Assembly (NCBI GenBank): GCA_965112735.1
Contig: OZ218953.1
Location: 4,030,001 to 4,094,000 of the forward strand
Length of the DNA: 64,000 nt
Reading direction: 5' to 3'
Source of the DNA: Phaeosaccion multiseriatum
Taxonomy: Eukaryota > Ochrophyta, other classes
Shown here one piece after another: positions 54,364 to 64,000 of the stretch (within the stretch, counting starts at the first letter, position 1; each line of letters begins with the position of its first letter). The translations under genes were made by a program, and so were the position numbers. The notes under the pieces are model-generated. The model searched no databases. It had not been told where the DNA came from and saw nothing but the letters and a program-made list of their open reading frames with translations.

Positions 54364-56568
54364 GTGCCACAGCCGCCTGCGGTCGCGACTGCAGCAACGG
54401 CCATTGACCTTCGGAGTGTGAAGGATGCAAAGGGGAGGCGGCTGTCGAAGCGACGAGCACGGCAACAAGCTCTGGCGCAGAGGCTCACCAGCCTGCCATC
54501 AGCGGGACAGCAACTACAATGTAGACGGCGATACGATGTCGAGGGGTCGACAGATGGCTGGCTGTATCTGCTGTGAAGAATGATAAAGGCGGCGCAGCAG
54601 TATGGAATCACCAAGACTGCTCTGGAGTATAGAGTCCGGAACAGCACGCTCAGCTTGGGGGTACCTTCCTCCTCTTCGGCAGAGGGAGGTAGCGACGCTG
54701 AGATTCGAACTCTCTCTTCTGCAGCACAATCCTTGTCGCTGGGCGTTCTTTGCCGCGTTCCGTGTCAAGGGGGGGAGGGAGTATGGACGCCTCAGCTCCG
54801 TCCGGAGATGACGACGAGAATGAGGACACTCGAATCAGGTGTCTGATGATGTGGAACCGTCATCCGAATGGAGCCCTATCTGGAGGAGAAGGCGTGTTGG
54901 CTCCAGATTTAGGAATGGAGCCGGATACTTACGTACGCCATTTCAGACTTCAGGTATCGGAGTGAGAAGCATGAGGAGGCAGGAGCTGCGCCGACGGAAA
55001 GCCGAAGAAGAGGCTCGGAAGAAGGACGAGGCCGAGCAGGAACGACAGCGAAGGAAACAATGGGAACGAGAGATGGCTCCAGACATCATATACATATTGG
55101 GAATACAGCACGAAAGCCGTGTGGGATTGAGCTTTGTGAGGAGCTTGATCGCAGAGGACAGGGTAACAGCAGTGATGTGACCGTGAACGGATGGTGCTCG
55201 TCATTCGCATGCTTTAGGGGCTATGCGGAGCAGGACAAGGAGAGGTTGCGTCAGCAGACAGCAGAGGAGGAAGGAGCAAAATTGCGTCAGTTGGGTACCA
55301 TGCATTGGCAGCAGCAGCAGCAGTCAGTGTATCAACCGCCGCAACAACCACCAGAACCTCCTCAATGCACTCAGAGGCAACCTCGGGCCGCTCAGCACTG
55401 GCGACATCGGCCCAACCCAGCAGCAGACAGAAGAGACGACGATGCTTCAGCAGCCCAGTGAGCGAAGAGGGTCTTCCCATCACGGACACCGCAGCGACAG
55501 TGGCAGCTCATCATCCGTGACAGTCACGCTTGTAGAGGACGGCAGTCGAGGGATGAGCAGCACTCTCTGCCTCAGCTTCAGCATACAGAGAGCTCTCAAT
55601 CGCGACAGCAAGAAAGGAAGCGTCGTAGACTGCTGGAAATGGTGCTGCAGCTGAGGGAAGACGCTATGAAGCGCCTTGACTCCATGAAGAGGATACTGCA
55701 AACACCAGTCAGCCACCAGCAACTCTCTCCTCCTTCTCAGCGTATGGAGCGGACTCCTTCACCATCTAGAGCAAGTACCCAGCAGTCGCAATCAAAAACG
55801 TTATTGCATCAGCGGCTGCAGGTGGAGAAGGAGAAACAGTGGCTGCAGGAGGAGGAGGAGAAGGTGAAACAGCAGCAACAGCGCTCACAGCGTCAACAAC
55901 AAAAGCTGACCAGTGGCGGGCCACAGCAGCTGCTGCACCATCGGCAAGAGCGAGCACCGCAACAGCAGAGACTGGAGCAAGACCCGAAACGTGAGGGACA
56001 GCTCGAGGTGCAGGAGAAGCAGGAGCCGCTGCTATTGGAGCAAGAGATGGTGAAGGAAGAGCAGTTGCAACTGGGGGGAAAGGAGGAGAAGACACTTGAT
56101 CAGCAGCAACTGCATGAGGATGAGACGCAGAAGAAGCAGAGGCAGCTGCTGGTGAAGGAGGAGCCTCTGCAACTGCAAGAAGAAGGGAAGGATGAGGAGC
56201 TAAAGTTGCGATTGGGGAAGGAGGAGTCAACACTGGTGGTGCTGCAGAAGCGCGAGATTGAGCTGCAGGCCTCTCTACAGCAGGATGTGGAGGAAGAGGA
56301 GGGCAAGGGAAGCTCCGCTGAGTGGGAGGAGCTTCATTTGTCTTTGGGCCTGCCGATGGTGGACGCGAACGGGCCTCAGCGCTTAGGTCAGCTGTACCCT
56401 GGGCGGATGGCACCAGTTGGCATTGGTACTACCGGGAGGTTATCACCCTTCAGTCATTGGCAGCTTTTGTGGCAGTACTTGTGGATCTTGGATGGGCATG
56501 CAAGGGCGCGGAAGCTCATGGAGAGCGAGAGATGGCAGCAAATAGCGGTAGCTATGGGGAATGACTGA
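54364..56568 (+). mobile_element. Transposon-like ORF cluster with psq-type HTH and Q/E-rich protein
   Basis: A frame at 54580-54846 begins MIKAAQQYGITKTALEYRVR, fitting the Pipsqueak/CENP-B-type helix-turn-helix found at the start of pogo/Tigger transposases. A Lys/Arg-rich segment precedes it (KDAKGRRLSKRRARQQALAQ). A charged helical segment lies near 54970-55075 (RRRKAEEEARKKDEAEQERQ). The longest frame, 55639-56568 (310 codons from MVLQLREDAMKRLDSMKR), is Q/E-rich coiled coil ending WQYLWILDGHARARKL, MESERWQQIAVAMGND. Frames are interrupted between blocks and no DDE catalytic triad was recognised. The whole is bounded by 49-bp direct repeats. Best read as a decayed mobile element or an unrecognised spliced gene. 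Confidence 0.4.
54628..54676. repeat. 49-bp direct repeat, left copy
   Basis: Starts TATAGAGTCCGGAACAGCAC and ends in GGGGGTACCTTCCTCCTCTT. The right copy at 56692-56740 differs at one base. The left copy lies within the HTH-coding frame. Confidence 0.95.
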
Positions 56569-56691
56569 GAGGGAGGGGCAGCTGATGATGGTAATGGTGT
56601 GCCTCTTCCACATACTGTGTCTCGTGTCTCACAGCTGACAAGGGAGAGACAGTAGCTCTCCTTTAAACCAGCATTGGTCTCTTCTCTCCCC

Positions 56692-56740
56692 TATAGAGAC
56701 CGGAACAGCACGCTCAGCTTGGGGGTACCTTCCTCCTCTT
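56692..56740. repeat. 49-bp direct repeat, right copy
   Basis: Starts TATAGAGACCGGAACAGCAC and ends like the left copy at 54628-54676. It lies about 2.06 kb away and just downstream of the Q/E-rich frame. Confidence 0.95.
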
Positions 56741-57430
56741 ATTGAGACACCTGCGAGATGAGAGTACAGTGCGTCATCAATTGAGAGCAGGGTTTGGTGT
56801 AAAGAGTATATATCACAACGACGCCTTTGAGAGGCGATTGACTCTTCCGCAGCAGCCATCAGCTGCACGCATAGAAACCACTCTCATAGGCTGACATCCT
56901 CCGGCAGGCCGCAGGAGCTCATAGATCCCGCTGATCCCCACTGATGCATGTACTCGTGCTTACCGGGAGAGAGCGCAAGCCGGAGATTTTGCAGTGCGTG
57001 CCCACGGCGAGGTAGGCCAGCAGACGTGGCTCATCCTGCTCTTGTTCGTCCTCCGCGTCCTAGCTTGGGCTTCGGATGTTGCTGCTGCTGATGCTGCTCC
57101 TCCTGCTGCTGCTGCTGTCGTTTGTTGCTGCTTACAGCTGTCCGTCCTTTCCTCGCGAGACTTTTGGCGGAACAAAAAAACGTTACAAAATATCTTCCAA
57201 GTCAACAAATCCTCGGAGCCGCGGGCCCGGGGGGGGGGGGGGAAACTACGATCAGCAACAGCATCAGCCAGCAGCGCCATAGCCACAGGTAACAAGAGGC
57301 AGCGTGCCACTGCTGAGGAATCCCGCTTGGCACTCTCCCCTGTACTGTGTTTTGTATAGGTAGCGGAGGTGGCTGCTAAAGATATTTCCCTACACCTTGC
57401 TTTTGGATCTTCCACCTCCCCCCTCCTCCC
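56741..57430. other. Gene-poor stretch upstream of the exon-like blocks
   Basis: Contains a plus-strand frame with poly-Leu from CTG repeats (57076-57120) and a G run at 57228-57241. A TATAAA-like word (AGTATAAATG, 57433-57442) lies at the start of the next block. No gene is supported. Confidence 0.35.
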
Positions 57431-57438
57431 CAGTATAA

Positions 57439-58720
57439 ATGAGTACTGCCAAGAGCCCGAAGAGCCGGAGGAAGTCTCATGTGGCAGCCGTCTCCCGCCC
57501 CATCACGCTGCGATACGGCGGGGACAACACCGCCACTGGCGGATCATCCAGCCAGGGGCGGGAAAAGCTGGCTGGGGCCGGAAGAGCGGGGGGCGGGAAC
57601 AGTCACTACTGCTGCGGCGTTGGTCCTTCTCTCCCCTCTGATCCAGGCCCCCTCGCGGACGCCTCCCGGTTTGACGAGGAAGGAGAGGAACACCATGGGA
57701 CTCCTTGTTCGGCCCACTTCGGCCGCAAGGGGAGGGACGTGAGTGAGTGGAGGGCTTTCCTTCCGTGACTCCCCCTCGTCTCATCTCAATAAATATGCAT
57801 ATGTCTTCAATTCCCCCACAGAGATTGCCGACCAGAGCACCCTCGCGGCCAACCTGTCCAACGCACGTATGTACGTCAAGGACGTATCCGAGGGATGCCT
57901 GACATCAATGGCGGAGCAGGAGGGCATGGGAAGGAGCCGGAAATGAATGTACGCGGATTTTTCTGCACGCACGATTCGTGACCATCATGGTGGTGCACCT
58001 TCAAGCCCGCCCGCATGGAGGCCGAGGCATCTGAGACGGCGGAGAAGGTAAGGGATACATACACATACTCACCTTCTTCGGTATAATTTTCCTACTCTTT
58101 TCCTTGTTGCAGAGATAGATGTTCGCGACGGCTGTGTGTGAAGGAGGGACACGAGGCGTAGCTACGCCCACCGGGTATCCCCCAAGCCCGTAGAAGCCTT
58201 CAAGGACGCCTACGCCATCTCCGAGGACTTCCTAGAGACCTTTTCGGGAGGTCTGGCGTGCGACATGTCCTTCGCCAAGGTGCGTGCGCACTTCCTGACT
58301 TTCTGCTTATATATGTATTGCAGGAGCTTATGGTGAGAGAGTCCTGAATCAGGTGGTCAAGGACACTGAGGCCAAGGTCATGGCAAACGCGGCAGACTGC
58401 AGCCAGAGGCCGCAGCAGGCACAGACGGCAAAAGTGGCAGAGCAGCAGCAGCAGGAGCAGGAGCAGGAGGAGGAGGAATAGGAGCAAGAGGAGGAAGACT
58501 CACAGGCAAGGCATGAACATCAAGGAGTAACAACCTGCTTTCGGTGGCACGCAGCTGACCCTTGCTGGGGACGACGGACGAGGGAGTGTGAGGATGAAGA
58601 CGAAGATGGCGCTGACGGGTCTGAGCAGTCAGACGAGAGCGACAATGACGATGACTCTCTCAACGGAGAGACACTTCCACCGTCCCAGGAGGAGAGGGAG
58701 AAGGAAGAGAGGAGGAAGAA
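57439..58720 (+). pseudogene. Exon-like fragments of an unrecognised spliced gene
   Basis: Several open blocks have splice-like borders. 57439-57738 starts MSTAKSPKSRRKSHVAAVSR with PITLRYGGDNTATGGSSS and ends at a GTGAGT. 57823-57940 follows a CCCCCACAG acceptor (STLAANLSNARMYVKDVSEG). About 58165-58279 reads KPVEAFKDAYAISEDFLETF and ends at GTGCGT. 58580-58722 reads EDEDEDGADGSEQSDESDND and is acidic to its stop. Stops interrupt the simplest joins (for example TGA at 57944). I do not recognise the protein; the acidic Ser-rich end suggests a nuclear protein. It may be a degenerate copy or a gene whose exons I cannot join. Confidence 0.35.
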
Positions 58721-58913
58721 TTGAGGTGAGTGGGTGGACATGCAGCAGCGAAGTGCGCGCGTACTTTTCGTCGCACATGTACACTTTCTTCTTCCTATAT
58801 TCTTACCATGCCGCAGGTCCAGCATCAATACCACCCGCCGTCTGTATGTTGCACAAAGAGAGGGTGGGTTGGGGCGATATGGGCCGGGGGAAGGGGTTAG
58901 GGTTATAGGGTAT

Positions 58914-59259
58914 ACACACGCACACACACACGCACACACACACGCGCACACACACACACACGCACACACACTCACGCACACTCACGCACACACACGCGCA
59001 CACACACACGCGCGCACACACACACACGCACACACCCTCACACACACACGCGCGCCCACGCACACACACACACGCGCACACACGCACACACGCGCGCACA
59101 CACACACACACGCGCGCACACACGCACACACACACGCACACACACACACATACACGCACACACACACACGCGCACACACACGCGCGCCCACACACACAAC
59201 ACACACACACACGCACACACCCGCACGCACACACACGCGCGCACACACGCAAACACACA

Positions 59260-59294
<35 letters not shown>

Positions 59295-59455
59295 GCGCAC
59301 ACACACGCGCGCACACACACGCGCGCACACACACACACATACACACACACGCACACACACACACGCGCGCACACACGCACACACACGCGCACACACACAC
59401 GCACACACACACGCACACACACACACACACGCAAACACACACACACACACACACG

Positions 59456-59512
<57 letters not shown>

Positions 59513-59632
59513 ACACGCAAACACACGCACACACGCACACACGCAAACACACACACACACGCACACACTCACGAACACACGCACGCGCGCACACACACAC
59601 ACACGCACACGCACACACACACACACACACGA
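58914..59632. repeat. (AC)n/(GC) dinucleotide tract, ~720 bp
   Basis: Continuous CA/CG alternation with rare T insertions. All six frames are largely open (Thr-His on plus, Cys-Val on minus) purely because of the period. Long alternating purine-pyrimidine DNA of this kind can adopt Z-DNA. Confidence 0.97.
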
Positions 59633-59855
59633 GACCCGGCCCAGAGGCAGGCCCTTTCTCAACGACGCCCTCAACCAGAGCCCCCCCCCCCAGAGGGCCA
59701 CCTGTCCACCTGTGAGGTCGAGGGGATCGGGTCAGAGATTAGAGGTTCCAAAGTCCTTGATGCTTGAAGGCCTCAGACTAGGTAGGTGACCTTAATATAT
59801 ATTATACTGAGTATTGCTCCTGCAACGAATATGGAGGTTGGCGAAGGTCCTGCCG

Positions 59856-62800
59856 CTACGACCGCCACCACCCCCCCCTTCCTCCACCCCTTGCCCCCCC
59901 CCCCCCTTCCTCCACCCCTTGGCCTCCCCCCCTTGCTGCACGCCCCCTCTTTGCTGCAACCTCTTCCATGGTGAGAACAGGCACCAAAAGCTGGTAAGGA
60001 GCTGCCACGGCTGCTGGTGCCCCTCCCCGCCCTCCGGCCTGAGGGCCACGAGCCACACGAGAGGCTGATCCTGATGCACCCATCCCCCCCACCGCAGGCT
60101 GCCGTCCTGCTGGTGCCACGGCTGCTGGTGCCCCTCCCCGCCCTCCGGCCTGAGGGCCACGAGCCACACGAGAGGCTGATCCTGATGCACCCATCCCCCC
60201 CACCGCAGGCTGCCGTCCTGCTGGTGCCACGGCTGCTGGTGCCCCTCCCCGCCCTCCACCCCCCCTTGCTGCAACCTCTTCCATTGTGAGAACAGGCACC
60301 AAAAGCTGATACGGAGCTGCCACGGCTGCTGGTGCCCCTCCCCGCCCTTCGGCCTGAGGGCCACGAGCCACAAGAGAGGCTGATCCTGATGCACCCATCC
60401 CCCCCACCGCAGGCTGCCGTCCTGCTGGTGCCACGGCTGCTGGTGCCCCTCCCCGCCCTCCGGCCTGAGGGCCACGAGCCACACGAGAGGCTGATCCTGA
60501 TGCACCCATCCCCCCCACCGCAGGCTGCCGTCCTGCTGCTGCCACGGCTGCTGGTGCCCCTCCCCGCCCTCCACCCCCCCTTGCTGCAGCCTGTTCCATG
60601 GTGAGAACAGGCACCAAAGGCGGGTCAGGAGCTGCCACGGCTGCTGGTGCCCCTCCCCGCCCTCCGGCCTGGGGGCCACGAGCCACACGAGAGGCTGATC
60701 CTGATGCACCCATCCCCCCCACCGCAGGCTGCCGTCCTGCTGCTGCCACGGCTGCTGGTGCCCCTCCCCGCCCTCCACCCCCCCTTCCTGCAGCCTGTTC
60801 CATGGTGAGAACAGGCACCAAAGGCTGGTAAGGAGCTGCCACGGCTGCTGGTGCCCCTCCCCGCCCTCCGGCCTGGGGGCCACGAGCCACACGAGAGGCT
60901 GATCCTGATGCACACCCCCCCCCCACCGCAGGCTGCTGTCTTGCTGGTGCCACGGCTGCTGGTGCCCCTCCCCGCCCTCCGGCCTGGGGGCCACGAGCCA
61001 CACGAGAGGCTGAACCTGATGCACCCACCCCCCCCACCGCAGGCTGCTGTCTTGCTGGTGCCACGGCTGCTGGTGCCCCTCCCCGCCCTCCGGCCTGGGG
61101 GCCACGAGCCACACGAGAGGCTGATCCTGATGCACACCCCCCCCCCACCGCAGGCTGCTGTCTTGCTGGTGCCACGGCTGCTGGTGCCCCTCCCCGCCCT
61201 CCACCCCCCCTTGCTGCAGCCTGTTCCATGGTGAGAACAGGCACCAAAGGCTGGTAAGGAGCTGCCACGGCTGCTGGTGCCCCTCCCCGGCCTCCACCCC
61301 CCCTTGCTGCAGCCTGTTCCATGGTGAGAACAGGCACCAAAGGCTGGTAAGGAGCTGCCACGGCTGCTGGTGCCCCTCCCCGCCCTCCGGCCTGGGGGCC
61401 ACGAGCCACACGAGAGGCTGATCCTGATGCACACCCCCCCCCACCGCAGGCTGCTGTCTTGCTGGTGCCACGGCTGCTGGTGCCCCTCCCCGCCCTCCAC
61501 CCCCCCTTCCTGCAGCCTGTTCCATGGTGAGAACAGGCACCAAAGGCTGGTAAGGAGCTGCCACGGCTGCTGGTGCCCCTCCCCGCCCTCCGGCCTGAGG
61601 GCCACGAGCCACACGAGAGGCTGAACCTGATGCACCCACCCCCCCCACCGCAGGCTGCTGTCTTGCTGCTACCCCTCCCTGTCCTGGGGCTTCCTCAGTA
61701 GTGCCAGCAGACGCAAGACGGGCTGCACGCCGGCGCCGCTCGTTGTCAATCGCAATGGCCTCGGCCAGCGCTGCCTCTGAGAGCAGGCAGTCATTCACAC
61801 AGCAATCCTGTAGACACGGGTAGTTTTCAAAGGGTCGAGTACCCCTTCGATTGCCTCTGTCCCGCCATTTCTCGGCCGGCACCAAGCAGGGACCGGCTTT
61901 CCCTCTCCTGTGGAACGCGGGGCCGAACGTTTTAGTGTTGAAGGTGTGGCCGCATTGTTGGCAGCGCGGGGCGTTCTGGCCTCTGATCATAGGGAGCACA
62001 AGTCCCTCAACAGTCGGACGCTTCTTCTTCCTCCTGCTCGGCCGACCCTCGCCCCGCCTCTGTCTTGCTCCGGCAGGAAGGGGTTTTCTCCGCTTGTTGT
62101 CCGCCGCGACGGCCTCAAGCACCTCTTCAGGGGAGAGCAGGCAGTCGCCCACACAGCAATTCTCTAGGCACGGGTGGGTCTTGTAGGGGCGAGCATCGCG
62201 CGGTGGCACCAAGCATGGATACCGGTGGCCTCCTCCGTGCCGCGAGTCTCGATGTACCGACGGGCCGTAGGTACGCGTGTTGTGGAGGTGCCCACAGGTG
62301 TGGCACAGCCGGGGAACTTTGCCGTCGGCAGTTTGCGTTGGCTGCTCCCGTGCTGGTGTCGTGCCTGTCACTCGTCTCACCCCTTCCCGTGCATCGCGAG
62401 CTGCGTCCACAGGGATGGCGGTCCAGGCCCTCCACTCCCGGTAGCTCTTGTTGCGGTCGTAGTGTATGCAGCCAACCTCATGCGGCCCTGTCTGCTTGTT
62501 GTAACGACGGAACTGAGGGTTGATGCTGCCGTTCCATCCCCTGGTGAATTGCAGTACCCCCCAAAATCGGCACCCGCGCGGCTGGTTATTGCTGTCACAC
62601 CATGACCCTCTACACTGCTCATCCCGAGCCCTTGTCGTCATCTCCACGAGAGTCTCGGTGGTGTCTGCCGCCACGCAACGCCCAGTCTTGGAGTTCCTCT
62701 TGCGATGGTCGTGGTCCTTGCACACACACTTGGCCGGGATCATGGAGGGGCACTCACAGCCCTTCTCGCTGCAGGCATTGGCTGTAGTAGGGGTGGAGAA

Positions 62801-63949
62801 CAGGGATGGCTGGACTGAGCTAGGTCCTGGGGGGGGGGGACTTACGACAAGCAAGGCAAAGTAATGTCTTCCTCACCTCTCACTTGGTAGTACCCTTTCA
62901 TCACCCCGATGGCCTCCTTCATCAGGGGATTGAGGCTGTCGTCCAGCAGCCTCGTTTCCCAGTCATCAGGCACGATGACCTCGACAGGCTCCTTGACACC
63001 GTCCTCCCTTGTGACGCTCAGAGACACCGTCCTGGCATCCTTGGTGTTGAGCCGTCGCTTCTCCTTCACGGCTCGCTGCTCCAAGTCCGTGAGCCCCGCG
63101 AAGTCCAACCCCGTCCAGCCCTCCGGAAGCACCACCCGGACGCACCGACCTTTCTCATCCGTAACGTACACGGTCCGACTGCGTTTAGAGTTCAGCTCCG
63201 CCCTTCTCTCCTTCGCCAGCCTCACCAGCTCCGTGTCCTCACGGTCGTCGCTCTCGGCCCCCTTCGGAGGAAGGACAACCTTCGTACGCTTCCCATTCCG
63301 TGGCGTGACGTAGAATGTGCGAGCTGGTATATGGGGTAGGGTATGGGAATAGGGGAGGGGATGGGGTGGGAGGGGAGGGGAGGGATGAGGGGAGGGACGA
63401 GCGAGGGGGAGGGGGCCATAGTGTGGGGAGTGTAAAGGGTGTAAAGGAGGGGTGGAGAGGAGAGGGGAAAGGGCGTGGGGAGGGGAGGGCGGAGGGATAT
63501 GAGATGGCAGTGTGGCCTACGGTGCACTCACGACGGCGAAGCAAGGAACCTCTGTTCGACGGCCCCATCCACTCCGATGCATTTGATTTACCTCCAAGTG
63601 CACAAACCGAAGAGTACACCTCCGACAGCGTGGGCACGCGTCCATGCCAATCGCCCAGGCCAGAGCAGGCAGAAGGCGGGTGTTGCTGAATGTGGTCGCC
63701 ACAGTAGACCCTGATCTCCAGGCACGGATGCTGGTCGTAGGGCATATCGGGGGCTTCTTGCATCGCGCGGAGGAGCTGCTCCCGTGGGCTGTAATAGGGG
63801 GGGGCTTTCTCAGTGGCAGTGCCATGAGGACAGCCCCCGCTTTTGGTCTGTGTCCCTAACATGGTGCCGCCGTTGCCCTGCCCTGGAGAATGTCGATTGG
63901 ACCCAATCAGCTCGGATGCCACGGCCTCCAAGTCCTTTCGGTTCGCCAT
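59856..63949 (-). CDS. Unknown Cys/His-rich tandem-module protein with long repeat tail
   Basis: Exon 1 is about 63949-63530 (MANRKDLEAVASELIGSNRH; MPYDQHPCLEIRVYCGDHIQ). Exon 2 starts near 63330 and joins in phase (RTFYVTPRNGKRTKVVLPPK; two related strands RTFYVTPRNGKR and RTVYVTDEKGRCVRVVLPEG), ending near 62860. Exon 3 starts near 62780 (NACSEKGCECPSMIPAKCVC). Exon 3 has two copies of one module: CHTCGHLHNTRTYGPSVHR, then CLVPPRDARPYKTHPCLENC, CVGDCLLS; and CQQCGHTFNTKTFGPAFHR, CLVPAEKWRDRGNRRGTRPF, CLQDCCVNDCLLS. The Cys/His spacing suggests zinc binding. A basic linker follows (RRGEGRPSRRKKKR), then a Gly/Ala/Pro repeat region of about 1.7 kb in which frame depends on C-run lengths. I recognise no family. 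The C-terminal end is uncertain. Confidence 0.5.
59960..61665. repeat. Higher-order tandem repeat, ~105-bp core unit, open in several frames
   Basis: The core unit contains GCCACGGCTGCTGGTGCCCC, TCCCCGCCCTCCGGCCTGAG and GGCCACGAGCCACACGAGAG and ends with a C run before ACCGCAGGCTG. A second unit type contains TGCAGCCTGTTCCATGGTGA and GAACAGGCACCAAAGGCTGG. They alternate in higher-order blocks. C runs of 7-10 between units shift the frame. On the minus strand one frame gives GASGSASRVARGPQAGGRG, another HQDQPLVWLVALRPEGGEG, and a third stays open too. Confidence 0.9.
63330..63530. repeat. G-rich (GGGGA)n intron sequence
   Basis: Purine-rich stretch of GGGGA/GGGA/GGTA units on the plus strand, C/T-rich on the minus strand. 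It lies between exon 1 and exon 2 of the Cys/His-rich gene, so it probably forms its first intron with a long polypyrimidine tract before the CCATATACCAG acceptor. Confidence 0.6.
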
Positions 63950-64000
63950 GGCCGAGGCTGATTCGGATGCTCTGGTTCTCACAAGCACCACAAAAGACGC

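Noticed and set aside
58734-59789. Thr-His and Cys-Val proteins of up to 350 residues on both strands
   Set aside because: They arise from the (AC/GC)n tract; no start context, splice support or domain.

Overview
The window is nuclear DNA from a photosynthetic eukaryote, most likely a stramenopile (heterokont) alga. The evidence is dense spliced genes with short pyrimidine-rich introns, a fucoxanthin/LHC-type antenna protein and a DUF1279 protein that both begin with a signal-peptide-plus-transit-peptide leader, a plant-type phosphofructokinase, and an EsV-1-7 repeat protein of the kind best known from brown algae. Gene density (about one gene per 2-3 kb in the first 45 kb) and heavy CAG/polyglutamine content would suit a eustigmatophyte such as Nannochloropsis/Microchloropsis. 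That genus-level guess is inference only.

Positions 1-45000 form a compact gene-rich arm. In order: 6-phosphofructokinase (-, 5' part only), ASC-1/TRIP4-like zinc-finger protein (+), a small unknown protein (-), RNA polymerase II subunit RPB7 (+), a DUF3605 protein (-), an ecdysteroid/choline-kinase-like phosphotransferase (+), an LHC antenna protein (-), MUS81 nuclease (-), an ABC half-transporter (+), a LOTUS/RRM protein (+), a PLAC8 protein (-), an EsV-1-7 repeat protein (-), a Rab GTPase (+), a giant organellar IF-2 (-), a DUF1279 plastid protein (-) and the septation GTPase Spg1/Tem1 (+). Many neighbours are divergent pairs sharing 195-345 bp of upstream DNA (PFK/TRIP4, unknown/RPB7, DUF3605/kinase, MUS81/ABC, EsV-1-7/Rab, DUF1279/Spg1). 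Exons and phases could be joined by eye for most of these, and the joins are given in the entries.

Positions 45000-59700 look quite different: repeat-rich, almost without intact genes. They hold shards of an actin-related protein 3 (ARP3) gene broken up by a ~1.1 kb minisatellite and a (CTTC)n tract, at least two foldback-type elements sharing internal sequence, a ~540 bp nested palindrome, an (AT)n tract, an intron-containing tRNA-Ile(UAU), a Q/E-rich transposon-like ORF cluster bounded by 49-bp direct repeats, fragments of an unrecognised spliced gene, and a 700 bp (AC/GC)n tract.

Positions 59850-63950 (-) carry the most unfamiliar gene. It encodes a Cys/His-rich protein with a tandemly repeated module that I do not recognise, running into a ~1.7 kb tandem repeat that stays open in several reading frames. 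Most features rest on reading the translated sequence and splice motifs by eye. No alignment or database search was run.
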